Assembly (NCBI GenBank): GCA_016874135.1
Contig: VGVE01000016.1
Span: 1 to 46,919, forward strand
Length of the DNA: 46,919 bases
Reading direction: 5' to 3'
DNA from: Gammaproteobacteria bacterium
GTDB lineage: Bacteria > Pseudomonadota > Gammaproteobacteria > Pseudomonadales > Azotimanducaceae
A program made the position numbers and the translations under genes. A model generated the notes under the pieces. It was not told the origin of the DNA, ran no database searches, and saw only the letters and a list, made by a program, of their open reading frames with translations. This document shows, piece after piece, positions 17,597-25,561 of the stretch (position 1 is its first letter; each line of letters starts with the position of its first letter).

Positions 17597-17616
17597 TACT
17601 GTATTTATATACAGAC
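17597..17616. promoter_or_regulatory. LexA (SOS) box upstream of radical SAM gene
   Basis: The sequence TACTGTATTTATATACAGAC matches the E. coli-type consensus TACTGTATATATATACAGTA at 17 of 20 positions, with both CTGT (17599-17602) and ACAG (17611-17614) half-sites exact at the proper spacing. Its 3' end is 20 bases before the GTG of the radical SAM gene, a position where bound LexA would block transcription. The distance to the divergent lipoprotein start is about 113 bases, so regulation of that gene is less likely. Confidence 0.88.
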
Positions 17617-17636
17617 TCCGGTTTGAGTATTGGTGA

Positions 17637-18731
17637 GTGGCAAGAAAGCGGGATGCAGCGGTGAGTTACCCGGAAGGATCAGTCAAGGGGCGAGGTGCAG
17701 TCTCCAATCATCCAAGCCGCTTCCTGCCCGCGCATACCTTGGTCGCGGATGATGGCTGGGGACGGGATCCCGCTGACGAAGCGCCGCGTCTCGAAACCAC
17801 GGTCCTGCCGGACAGGACGAGGCAGCTCATTACCCGCAACCAGTCATCCGACGTGCCGTTTGATCACTCTATCAATCCGTACAAAGGCTGCGAACACGGC
17901 TGCATCTACTGTTTTGCGCGGCCGACCCACGCATTCCTCGATCTGTCCCCTGGCATGGATTTCGAAACCCGCCTTTTTTTCAAGACCGGAGTGCGTGAAC
18001 ATCTGACGGATGAACTCTGCCGCAAGGGTTATGTGCCAACACCGATGGCACTCGGTACGAATACAGACCCGTACCAGCCTATCGAGCGTGAGCGCCGGGT
18101 CACGCGGGAGATTCTCGAGGTGCTGCTTGAATGCCGCCATCCGGTGACACTCGTGACCAAAGGAGCCGGGGTGCTCAGAGATGTTGATCTCTGGTCGGAG
18201 CTGGCGCGGCTTGGCCTTGCCCAGGTCAAAGTGAGCATTACAACCTTGAAGCATGACCTGAAGAACAAACTGGAGCCCCGTACCGCGTCTCCCGAAGCCC
18301 GGCTCAAGGTGCTGAAGACACTGCATGAGGCGGGTGTTCCTGTCGGTGTACTCGCCGCACCGATGATTCCTTTCATCAACGATCACGAGCTCGAGGATAT
18401 TCTCGCCGCGGCGCGGGAGTGTGGCGCAACCCACGCCAACTACATCCTGTTGCGATTGCCGCTCGAGGTGCAGGCGCTCTTTATGGAGTGGCTTGACGCC
18501 CACTATCCGGGGCAGAAAGAACGTGTGCTCGCCGCGATTCGTGATACGCGTGGCGGGGCGTTGTACCAGTCAGGGTTCGGCCAACGCATGCGAGGCACCG
18601 GCCCGATAGCCGAGCTGCTCGGAAACCGCTTCAAGATCGTCATCTGCAAACTCGGCCTTAGTCGCGAGCGAACCGAGTTGTTGCGTCAGGACCTCTTCCG
18701 ACCGCCATCCCCACAAGGTTCACTGTTCTGA
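17637..18731 (+). CDS. PA0069-family radical SAM protein
   Basis: A 364-residue radical SAM enzyme. The iron-sulfur motif CEHGCIYC supplies Cys85, Cys89 and Cys92, followed by FARPTHAFLDL; TNTDPYQPIER and the late GSLF end are typical of the PA0069 / Rv2578c family, which is related to spore photoproduct lyase. The biochemical reaction is not established; the SPL relationship suggests repair or modification of nucleic acid. The GTG start at 17637 is the first in-frame start after the LexA box. As I recall, PA0069 belongs to the P. aeruginosa LexA regulon, which agrees with the box found here. The protein is cytosolic and appears intact. It ends 31 bases from the convergent permease gene. Confidence 0.88.
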   Translation: MARKRDAAVSYPEGSVKGRGAVSNHPSRFLPAHTLVADDGWGRDPADEAPRLETTVLPDRTRQLITRNQSSDVPFDHSINPYKGCEHGCIYCFARPTHAFLDLSPGMDFETRLFFKTGVREHLTDELCRKGYVPTPMALGTNTDPYQPIERERRVTREILEVLLECRHPVTLVTKGAGVLRDVDLWSELARLGLAQVKVSITTLKHDLKNKLEPRTASPEARLKVLKTLHEAGVPVGVLAAPMIPFINDHELEDILAAARECGATHANYILLRLPLEVQALFMEWLDAHYPGQKERVLAAIRDTRGGALYQSGFGQRMRGTGPIAELLGNRFKIVICKLGLSRERTELLRQDLFRPPSPQGSLF

Positions 18732-18762
18732 CACCTTCAAAAAGTGCTTGGCGAGCGGTGGG

Positions 18763-20133
18763 TCAGCCCTTCGGCATACGGTTGTACCAGGTCCAGGTCA
18801 CTACACCGACGAGGGACCAGGCGAGCAGCACTCCCCATTCGTATGGCCATACCAGCGCCGATGGGCTGCCGGGCAGGAATGCGCAGAGCAAAGCAATCGA
18901 CAGGATGATCGCGCCCCAGCCAACGACATTACCCGCAGCGACCCGGAAGGGTCGCGGCATCTCCGGCTCCCGCCGTCGCAACACCATGAAGGAGATCGAG
19001 ACGAACAGGAACGCCAGCATCACGCCAAAACTCGAGGTGTTGATCAGCCACACCAGGATGGTTCGACCACACAGCGGTGCGAGCATCGACAAACCGCCGA
19101 TGACCAGAATGCCTGCCCAAGGCGTTTTCCAGCGCGGGTGCAATCGACCGAACACTGCAGGCACCTGGCCGGCATGCCCGAGCGCATAAAGGACCCGGCT
19201 GCCACCCACGATGAACGCGTTCCAGCTGGTGACAATGCCCGCGATACCGCCAAGCACGAGTAGCGCTCCAGCCGAGGGGTGACCCCACACCGCAGTAGCG
19301 GCATCGGCGGTTGCCATGCTGGCTGCAGCACGCGCGGGTGAGTCCAGTGCCATCGCGACAGCGAATGAAACGGCGACGTACCAGAAGACGGCGATGATCA
19401 CGGAAAACACGAGGAGCTTTCCGATCATCGCGTTAGGCAGATCAATCTCCTCCGCGGACTGGGGAATCACATCGAAGCCGACCAGCATCGCCGGAACCAT
19501 GATGAGGACCGTGAGAATGCCGGTGGCCGGTATCGCGATCCATGGGGTCGCGTTGTCGAGGGAACCGAAACTCACTGCGCCCGTGATCAGAACCAGCCCC
19601 GACAGCAGGATCAGTCCGGTGGCGATGGTCTGAAAGATGGCTGCGGCCCGAATGCCGAGAAGATTGACGAGCGTCACCACGGCAGCGAAGACCACACCGA
19701 CGAGCACAAAACCGAGATCCACATCCGCGCCAAGTACGTTCCATAACGTGCCCATGCGGATTTGCGGGATCAGATATTCGATTGCTGTGGGCAGGGCGAC
19801 GGATTCGAAGAGGCTGACGTTCGTATACGCAAACAGGATGGCCCACGTACACACAAAGGACCAGTTCCGGCCAAGCGCGCGTTCTGTGTAGACATGTTCG
19901 CCGCCTGCCCGAGGCATAGCTGATACGAGCTCGCTGTATGTCAATCCGACCAGGGTGATGGCAAGGCCACCCAGGGCGAACGCGATCAGCGTGCCGAAGG
20001 AACCTGCGCTCTGCACCCAGTGAGCGGTCATCAGTACCCAGCTCCAGCCAATCATGGCGCCGAAGGACAAGGTGAGTACTTCGCGGCGCCTGAGCACGCG
20101 GGCAAAACTGGATGGGGATGAATGCTCACTCAT
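18763..20133 (-). CDS. APC-family amino acid/polyamine permease
   Basis: A 456-residue inner-membrane transporter with about 12 hydrophobic helices. TM1 has LTLSFGAMIGWSWV, the broken-helix glycine motif of the amino acid-polyamine-organocation superfamily. Other landmarks are SELVSAMPRAGGEHVYTERALG in the TM2-3 loop and VGFDVIPQSAEEIDLP around TM6. The substrate, probably an amino acid or amine, cannot be assigned. The ATG at 20133 (MSEHSSPSSF) is preferred. The open frame continues to 20208 but overlaps the divergent small gene at 20150. No partner catabolic gene is adjacent. Confidence 0.87.
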   Translation of the reverse strand: MSEHSSPSSFARVLRRREVLTLSFGAMIGWSWVLMTAHWVQSAGSFGTLIAFALGGLAITLVGLTYSELVSAMPRAGGEHVYTERALGRNWSFVCTWAILFAYTNVSLFESVALPTAIEYLIPQIRMGTLWNVLGADVDLGFVLVGVVFAAVVTLVNLLGIRAAAIFQTIATGLILLSGLVLITGAVSFGSLDNATPWIAIPATGILTVLIMVPAMLVGFDVIPQSAEEIDLPNAMIGKLLVFSVIIAVFWYVAVSFAVAMALDSPARAAASMATADAATAVWGHPSAGALLVLGGIAGIVTSWNAFIVGGSRVLYALGHAGQVPAVFGRLHPRWKTPWAGILVIGGLSMLAPLCGRTILVWLINTSSFGVMLAFLFVSISFMVLRRREPEMPRPFRVAAGNVVGWGAIILSIALLCAFLPGSPSALVWPYEWGVLLAWSLVGVVTWTWYNRMPKG

Positions 20134-20149
20134 CGGCAGGTAAAGTCGC

Positions 20150-20482
20150 ATGAAGAGTGGTTTCGACAATAACACTATGCGCGGCATTGAACTCAAGCAC
20201 CGCCACAAGACCTATCACTTGTTTATCCGCCTGTCCGGAGCACTCGAACTGCACATGGACCGCTGTCTGCGCAAGCGGCGGGAAACGCAGGCCGCTGAAC
20301 CCCAATACGTCTGGACCAACGTCGAGCTTGAGTGGGAGGAACACCACTACATCGAGGCGCGGTATTTTCAAAGCCGCGATGAACTCATCATCACTGTAAA
20401 CCGGGATGAGGTCTGGCGCGGCTCACCACCGGTGTGGAATGCCGACACCGTGTGGCTGCGAGATGACGAGCCATTCGAGTGA
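20150..20482 (+). CDS. uncharacterised 110-residue protein
   Basis: I do not recognise this protein. It starts MKSGFDNNTMRGIELKHRHK and is rich in His, Arg, Trp and acidic residues (YVWTNVELEWEEHHYIEARYF, then DELIITVNRDEVWRG). There is no signal peptide, membrane segment or cysteine pair; one Cys lies near residue 39. Alternating beta-like segments suggest a small beta-rich fold. GGCAGGTAA precedes the ATG as a plausible ribosome binding site; a second in-frame ATG at 20177 lacks one. It is divergent from the APC permease, with starts only 17 bases apart, so their promoters must overlap coding sequence. The opposite strand is also open here but reads less like a protein. Confidence 0.5.
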   Translation: MKSGFDNNTMRGIELKHRHKTYHLFIRLSGALELHMDRCLRKRRETQAAEPQYVWTNVELEWEEHHYIEARYFQSRDELIITVNRDEVWRGSPPVWNADTVWLRDDEPFE

Positions 20483-20580
20483 GAGGGAAGGCAGCTTCCA
20501 GATGATGGGGAACCCGCCGCAGGGCGCAGCCGGCTGTTTCAGAGATCCTGTCTATGCTTCTGGAGTGTTAAACGTGGAAT

Positions 20581-22697
20581 TTGGGTGTAGCCGCAGGTCA
20601 TTCGCTGCTCGCCAAATTGCTGGTGCCGTTGGTGGTGCTGGCGGTACTGCTTTGCACGTTGCTCTTCTGGATAGTGTCTGCTGCCCAGTGGGACATTCTT
20701 GCAGGGGAACTCGCAACCCGCGCCCGGCTTGTGGTGGCGGGGCTTGAACACGACCTCAAGCTGGCCCTTGAAGGATCAGATTATGCGATGTTCGTCTTCG
20801 ATAACCGTACCGGAGAGACGCATATCTCCGACAATGTGTGGCAATGGTCGGGTCTGGAATTCAGGAAGTTTGAGGATGTCGATCAGCTGATCGGCGCCGT
20901 TGAACCGGAGTACCGGGATGATCTCATTGCACAGCTTGACACCAACGGAACCGGAGAGCGCGAGTTCAATCTCGAACTCTGCACATCGGGTGAACGCCGC
21001 TGTATCTATCTTCGTGGCCGGGCCTGTTTTGGTGAGAACGGGAGGATTGAACGCCTTATCGGCTTCGCGGCGGATGTAACCCGTCGGAACGTAGCCGAAC
21101 AGGAGCTGCACCGGGCGCTCGAAGACGCGCAGACCGTAACCCCTGCGAAAAGCGAGTTTCTGGCCACCATGAGCCGTGAAATCCGCACCCCCATGAACGG
21201 TGTGCTTGGGATGACGCAGCTGTTGCTTGACTTGAACCTGAGTAGCGAACAACACGAAACCGCCTCTTTGATTCTCAGATCGGGCGAGGCATTGCTCACC
21301 ATCATCAACAACATTCTTGATTTCTCGAAAATCGAGGCTGGAAAACTCGAGCTGGAATCGGCGCCGTTCGACCTTGAACAGGCTACGCGGGAAGTCATGG
21401 AACTGATGTCCGACACGGCTCGTGGCAAGGCGCTCGATCTGTATGTTGATTTTGACACCACTATTCCATACCACTATCTCGGCGATTCCGGCCGCACTCG
21501 TCAGATCCTGCTCAATCTTGTAGGTAACGCCATCAAATTCACTGAGAGCGGACACGTGGTAGTATCGGTCATTCGCAGTGCTGAAGGTTTGGTCCGTTTC
21601 GCAGTGCGGGATACCGGTCCAGGCATCGCGGAAGTATCACAGGCGAAACTTTTTCAGTCGTTTACCCAGGTTGATGCGCCACGACACGGAAGTTTGGCGG
21701 TACCGGGCTCGGCCTTGCGATCTGCCGCAGACTGACGGAGCTGATGGGTGGACAAATCGGTGTGCAGAGTGCTTTGGGGCAAGGTTCGACCTTCTGGTTT
21801 GAATTGCCACTTAAAACAGCCAGCGCTTCGGACGACGGTGCGCCGACAGCCGACACAGTGTCCGTTGTACAGGGGGTATCGGTCTTGGTTGTGGATGACA
21901 ATCCAGTAGGCAGGGAGATCCTGTGCGCAATGTTCAGCGCGTTAGATGCGGTAACGCAGTCAGCGGAGAGCGCCGCAGAGGGATTCAGTCTTGCGATCGA
22001 TCTGCAACCGGCGTTGATAGTCGTTGATTATCACATACTGAAAATGGACGGCCTCAGCCTTATCGAGCAGCTGCGCGCGGATCCGCGGACGGCGCATCTC
22101 AAAGTCATCTTGCTGAGTTCTTCGGATCTGCCCGTTGATTCGAAAGCAGCCAGGTTGCTCGATGGCTTTGATACCAAGCCGGTGATGAAACGTGGACTGA
22201 AGCGACTTTGTGAGGATGCGCTGCTTGGTCGCCCGATCATCCATCCGATTGCCGAGGCTGAAACCGAAGAGCGTGATTCGGGGGCCGGGCCGCAGCATGT
22301 TCTTCGCGTGCTACTTGCGGAAGCCAACGTGGTCAACCAGAAGGTGGCTATTCGCATGCTGGAAACACTGGGATGCCGCGTTGATGTTGCCACCAACGGT
22401 CGGGAAGCGGTGGACCTGTGGAAACAGTTTCCGTATGCGATGATTTTGATGGATTGCCAGATGCCGGAGCTGGACGGTCTCGCTGCCACGCGACTGATCC
22501 GCGAAGGCGAACGTCAGGGGCAGGACATTCCGATAATTGCGATTACCGCCAACACGATGGAGCGTGATCGGGAGGAGTGTCTGCGGGCCGGCATGGACGA
22601 TTACGCCAGTAAACCGGTAAAAATCGATCTGCTCGGTGAGCTAGTCGCCCGCTACTCTTCGGGCAAGGATCGGATCAGCGCCAGCCCTCCACCATGA
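20581..22697 (+). pseudogene. degraded hybrid histidine kinase (HisKA-HATPase-REC-REC)
   Basis: The reading frame is broken in two (20581-21735 and 21744-22697). Domain order is one N-terminal TM helix (about 10-33), a PAS-like region (about 65-170), HisKA (190-255), HATPase_c, then two receivers. Lesions: (1) the phospho-acceptor His of the motif MSHEIRTPMNG is Arg199 (codon CGT at 21175-21177). (2) After FTQVDA the frame is lost at about 21678/21679; in the next frame [17 protein letters not shown] continues, as expected if one base (the T of a Ser codon) is missing. (3) The second receiver has [11 protein letters not shown] where EDN is usual, so a metal-binding Asp is Ala (22323-22325). 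The start is also poor: TTG at 20581 with no nearby ribosome binding site. The last 23 bases overlap the convergent ADH pseudogene. A sequencing error could explain the frameshift but not the substitutions. Confidence 0.85.
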
Positions 22698-23697
22698 TCT
22701 TGTCGTGATCGGTGGGCTTGCGCAATATGGTAAACGCATCCGCCACTTCATCAAGCCCTACCTGGCCGGTGACCAGTCGGCCGACATCAAAACGCCGATA
22801 GGCGATCCGGTGCAGGCTTTCCACAAATTCCGGAACGGAATAACCCAGCACAAACTAGACGGACAGTTCCTTGTTGATACCGATCAGCGGGCGAATATGA
22901 TCGGTCTGCAGGCAGACGCCTACAACGATGATCCGCGCGTTGCGGGGCGCCTTGAGAAATATTCCGTCGAGTATGCCAGGCACACCGACACACTCAAACA
23001 CGACGACATTTTTTGGACGGTTGAGTTCTGGCTGTAGTCAGGGATCTTCTGCGGCGGGATCGATGACCAGGTCCGCGCCTTGCAGGGCCGCCAGTCGCCG
23101 CCGCTCAGGAGAAAAGTCAGCCGCGATCACTGGCTTAACGCCTTCGCTGCGCAGCGCCGTGATAACGGTCAAGCCTACCGGTCCGCAACCCATCACCAGC
23201 GCCGCATCGCCGGATTCGAGCCGGGCCTTGTTGACGGCGTGATAGCCCACCGCCATGGGTTCGGTGAGTGCGGCTGCTGTCGCCGGTGTGCCGGCAGGAA
23301 CAGGAACCAGCATCGATTCGGACAGCACCATGTATTCTACGAAGCCGCCGGGATATTCATTGCTGTACCCCACCGGCACCATCGGATCGCGCAGGAGTAC
23401 GGGGGCTGAGCAGACCAGTGAGCCAATCGGTAGTTGGCCGCGCGTTTCCGGACCGTAGGCCAGCACCTCAACGCAGAACTCGTGGCCGAGGACCACTGGA
23501 TCGAGCGTGGTGAGTTTGAATGTGCCACCCGCTTCCTGGCTGGTCTTGACGAACTCATGGGTGTGCTGCGCGGCGTGCAGGTCAGAACCACAGATGCCGC
23601 AGGCGATGGATTTGACCAGGACCTCGCCCGGCCCGGGTTCCGGATCGGGGATCGTGTCCACCCAGATTCGTCCTTCCTGCATGAGTGCAGCCCGCAT
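22675..23697 (-). pseudogene. zinc-type alcohol dehydrogenase with two in-frame stops
   Basis: The gene starts at ATG 23697 after GGAGG and reads MRAALMQEGRIWVDTIPDPEPG. It has the medium-chain dehydrogenase features IACGICGSDLHA (catalytic zinc Cys), GHEF, and the NAD-binding VMGCGPVGLTVI, without the four-Cys structural zinc lobe. An in-frame TGA at 23038-23040 and a TAG at 22855-22857 interrupt it. Between and after them the same frame goes on with family-like sequence: VVVFECVGVPGILDG, APRNARIIVVGVC, then after the TAG FVLGYSVPEFVESLHRIAY, to a stop at 22675-22677. The TAG sits where KELSVQFVLGYS would be expected, so CAG to TAG is the likely change. The total, about 340 codons, is normal for the family. 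Confidence 0.87.
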
Positions 23698-23752
23698 GGC
23701 TACCTCCGGTATAGTGCGTTCATCTTGACCTGAGTGTACGCAAGGAGAACCC

Positions 23753-25213
23753 ATGAACACAGCCGCGACACAAGCCGCTGACCTACCTGCAGACAAGACA
23801 ACAATGCAGGCCGCGCTCGATGGGATGCGCAAGAGCTGGCTTGCCGAAGGCGAAGTGACCCACGCCGTGCGTCATGACCGCATCGAACGGGCGATCAGTT
23901 TGCTCATGGACTACAAGGATCGGCTGGTGGACGCGATGTGTGCCGACTTCGGCCACCGCAGCCGCACCCAGTCACTGTTTACTGATGTGGCGGCCTCGGT
24001 CGGCCCCCTCCGTCATGCACAAAAGAACCTGAAACACTGGATGAAGCCTGAAAAGCGCAAGGCAGGCCCGTTTCCTCTCAACCTGCTGGGTGCCAAGGCG
24101 CGCATCGAATACCAGCCATTAGGTGTAGTGGGTGTAATCAGCCCGTGGAACTTTCCCGTGAACCTCACCTTCACACCACTCGCCGGTATTCTCGCGGCGG
24201 GGAATCGGGTGATGATCAAACCGAGTGAATACACACCAGCTACTTCCGCGCTGTTGGCGGAGATGTTTGCTGCGACCTTCGATCGCAACGAGATCTCGGT
24301 CTTTACCGGCGGGCCGCAAACCGGCGCGGATTTTGCGGGGTTGCCGTTTGATCATCTCCTCTTCACCGGCGCCACATCGGTGGGCCGCCATGTCATGCGT
24401 GCCGCGGCTGAATATCTTGTGCCGGTAACGCTGGAACTGGGTGGCAAGAGTCCGGTGGTGGTGGGGCGTTCCGCCGATATCGAAAAAACCGCTGAAGCGA
24501 TCATGGCCGGCAAAATGATGAATGCCGGCCAAATCTGTCTCGCTCCGGACTACGTGTTTGTACCCGATGAACGTGTGGAGGACTTTGTTGCAGCGACGAG
24601 AAAATCCGTCGGCAAGATGTTCCCGACGCTGCTCGACAATGATGACTACACCTCGGTCATCAATCAGCGCCATTACGACCGCATCCAGGGATACGTTGAA
24701 GAAGCCCGGACTCGTGGGGCACGGGTCGAAGAGATCAACCCTGCCAACGAGGACTTCCGTCAGCAGCCGTACCACAAGATTCCGCCCACGCTGATCATCA
24801 ATCCCGCGGATGATCTGGCGGTGATGCAGGACGAGATTTTCGGGCCGGTGATGCCGGTGAAGAGCTATCGCAAGGTGGAAGAAACGATCGACTTCATCAA
24901 TGATCGCCCACGCCCACTCGGGCTTTATTACTTCGGTCAGGATGATGCCGAGGAACACCGGGTGCTCGCTCACACCACCTCAGGTGGTGTGACGGTCAAT
25001 GACGTCGTAATGCATGTGGCGCAGGAAGATCTGCCGTTTGGAGGCGTAGGTCCTTCGGGTATGGGCAGCTATCACGGCATCGACGGATTCCGGCGCTTCA
25101 GCCACGCGAGGTCCATTTTTACTCAGAGCCGCATCGACGTTGCCGCGCTAGCCGGGCTCAGACCGCCTTATTCCGAGAAGACACTGAAGTCGATCGCCAT
25201 GCAGATGAAGTAA
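23753..25213 (+). CDS. calB: coniferyl aldehyde dehydrogenase
   Basis: A 486-residue aldehyde dehydrogenase of the CALDH branch. Key residues are Asn133 in PWNFP, Lys156 in IKPSE, the general base Glu228 in LELGGKSP and the catalytic Cys262 in NAGQICLAPDY. EIFGPVMPV and the closing PFGGVGPSGMGSYHG are normal. CalB enzymes oxidise coniferyl aldehyde to ferulate, but family members also act on other aromatic or aliphatic aldehydes. The ATG at 23753 follows a GGAG site. It is divergent from the broken alcohol dehydrogenase, the natural partner for an alcohol-to-acid route, so this gene may have lost its upstream enzyme. It appears intact. A decayed copy of its 3' end lies at 25502-25561. Confidence 0.9.
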   Translation: MNTAATQAADLPADKTTMQAALDGMRKSWLAEGEVTHAVRHDRIERAISLLMDYKDRLVDAMCADFGHRSRTQSLFTDVAASVGPLRHAQKNLKHWMKPEKRKAGPFPLNLLGAKARIEYQPLGVVGVISPWNFPVNLTFTPLAGILAAGNRVMIKPSEYTPATSALLAEMFAATFDRNEISVFTGGPQTGADFAGLPFDHLLFTGATSVGRHVMRAAAEYLVPVTLELGGKSPVVVGRSADIEKTAEAIMAGKMMNAGQICLAPDYVFVPDERVEDFVAATRKSVGKMFPTLLDNDDYTSVINQRHYDRIQGYVEEARTRGARVEEINPANEDFRQQPYHKIPPTLIINPADDLAVMQDEIFGPVMPVKSYRKVEETIDFINDRPRPLGLYYFGQDDAEEHRVLAHTTSGGVTVNDVVMHVAQEDLPFGGVGPSGMGSYHGIDGFRRFSHARSIFTQSRIDVAALAGLRPPYSEKTLKSIAMQMK

Positions 25214-25344
25214 GCGCGACAGAAGTCATGCGGCAGAAGCAGGTGTCGATGTCGAGGTGATGTCCACGAATCCCCACAACCGGCGCTTGCCGCTGCGCAC
25301 GAAGCTCGCCTTCGCCTCGGGGTGGCTGAAAGAACCGATGGACG

Positions 25345-25461
25345 ATGCAGCTGGCATCGCCACTGTCAGCACCGCTCGGTGAGATTCACAATACCAGGGT
25401 TCTCGACACCTACATCGCCGGCGAACACGTGTATTCCGCCGATGCAGCGGCGGCAAAGTAA
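25345..25461 (+). pseudogene. remnant of an amidohydrolase 3' end
   Basis: The frame closing with TAA at 25459-25461 reads PLSAPLGEIHNTRVLDTYIA followed by GEHVYSADAAAAK. This looks like the C-terminus of YtcJ-type amidohydrolases (family 3), which typically end with a PL..P..EI...RVL.TY..G..VY pattern. An in-frame TGA at 25327 lies just before, and the rest of the roughly 500-residue enzyme is missing, so only about 38 codons remain. The stretch 25214-25344 contains no recognisable gene; on the minus strand an open frame (25226-25456) is probably a chance opening. Identification rests on a short tail, so other metal-dependent hydrolases are possible. Confidence 0.5.
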
Positions 25462-25501
25462 CGCCGGCGCCGTTGGCGGATCTGAGGGGAGGGTGGTCCC
25501 C

Positions 25502-25561
25502 GGTCTCAGACGGCTTTCCCGGGAGAAGTTGCCGAAGGCGATTTCGATACAGATGAAGTGA
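25502..25561 (+). pseudogene. decayed copy of the calB 3' end
   Basis: The last 20 codons of calB (25154-25213, GLRPPYSEKTLKSIAMQMK and stop) align without gaps to 25502-25561 (GLRRLSREKLPKAISIQMK and stop). By hand count 42 of 60 bases and 10 of 19 residues are identical. No upstream part of an aldehyde dehydrogenase precedes it, so it is a fragment from a paralogue or an old duplication. It overlaps the antisense 3' end of the RND permease gene, whose final 18 codons are therefore read from the opposite strand of this remnant. Confidence 0.65.

Noticed and set aside
20126..20371. 81-codon minus-strand frame opposite the small unknown gene
   Set aside because: The plus-strand frame is longer, has a ribosome binding site, and its composition is more protein-like. 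The minus frame would also overlap the permease start.
21678..21744. Programmed frameshift producing the full kinase
   Set aside because: No slippery sequence is seen at the join, and the His and Asp substitutions argue for inactivation instead.
22705..23037. 110-codon plus-strand frame just after the kinase pseudogene
   Set aside because: It is the antisense of the alcohol dehydrogenase pseudogene's 3' part, where the minus strand shows clear family sequence.
23038..23040. TGA as a selenocysteine codon in the alcohol dehydrogenase
   Set aside because: The site is not a catalytic Cys position, a second stop (TAG) follows in frame, and no SECIS-like hairpin was obvious, so gene decay is simpler.
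24119..24973. 284-codon open frame on the minus strand
   Set aside because: It is a shadow of calB, which has all catalytic residues in the plus-strand frame.
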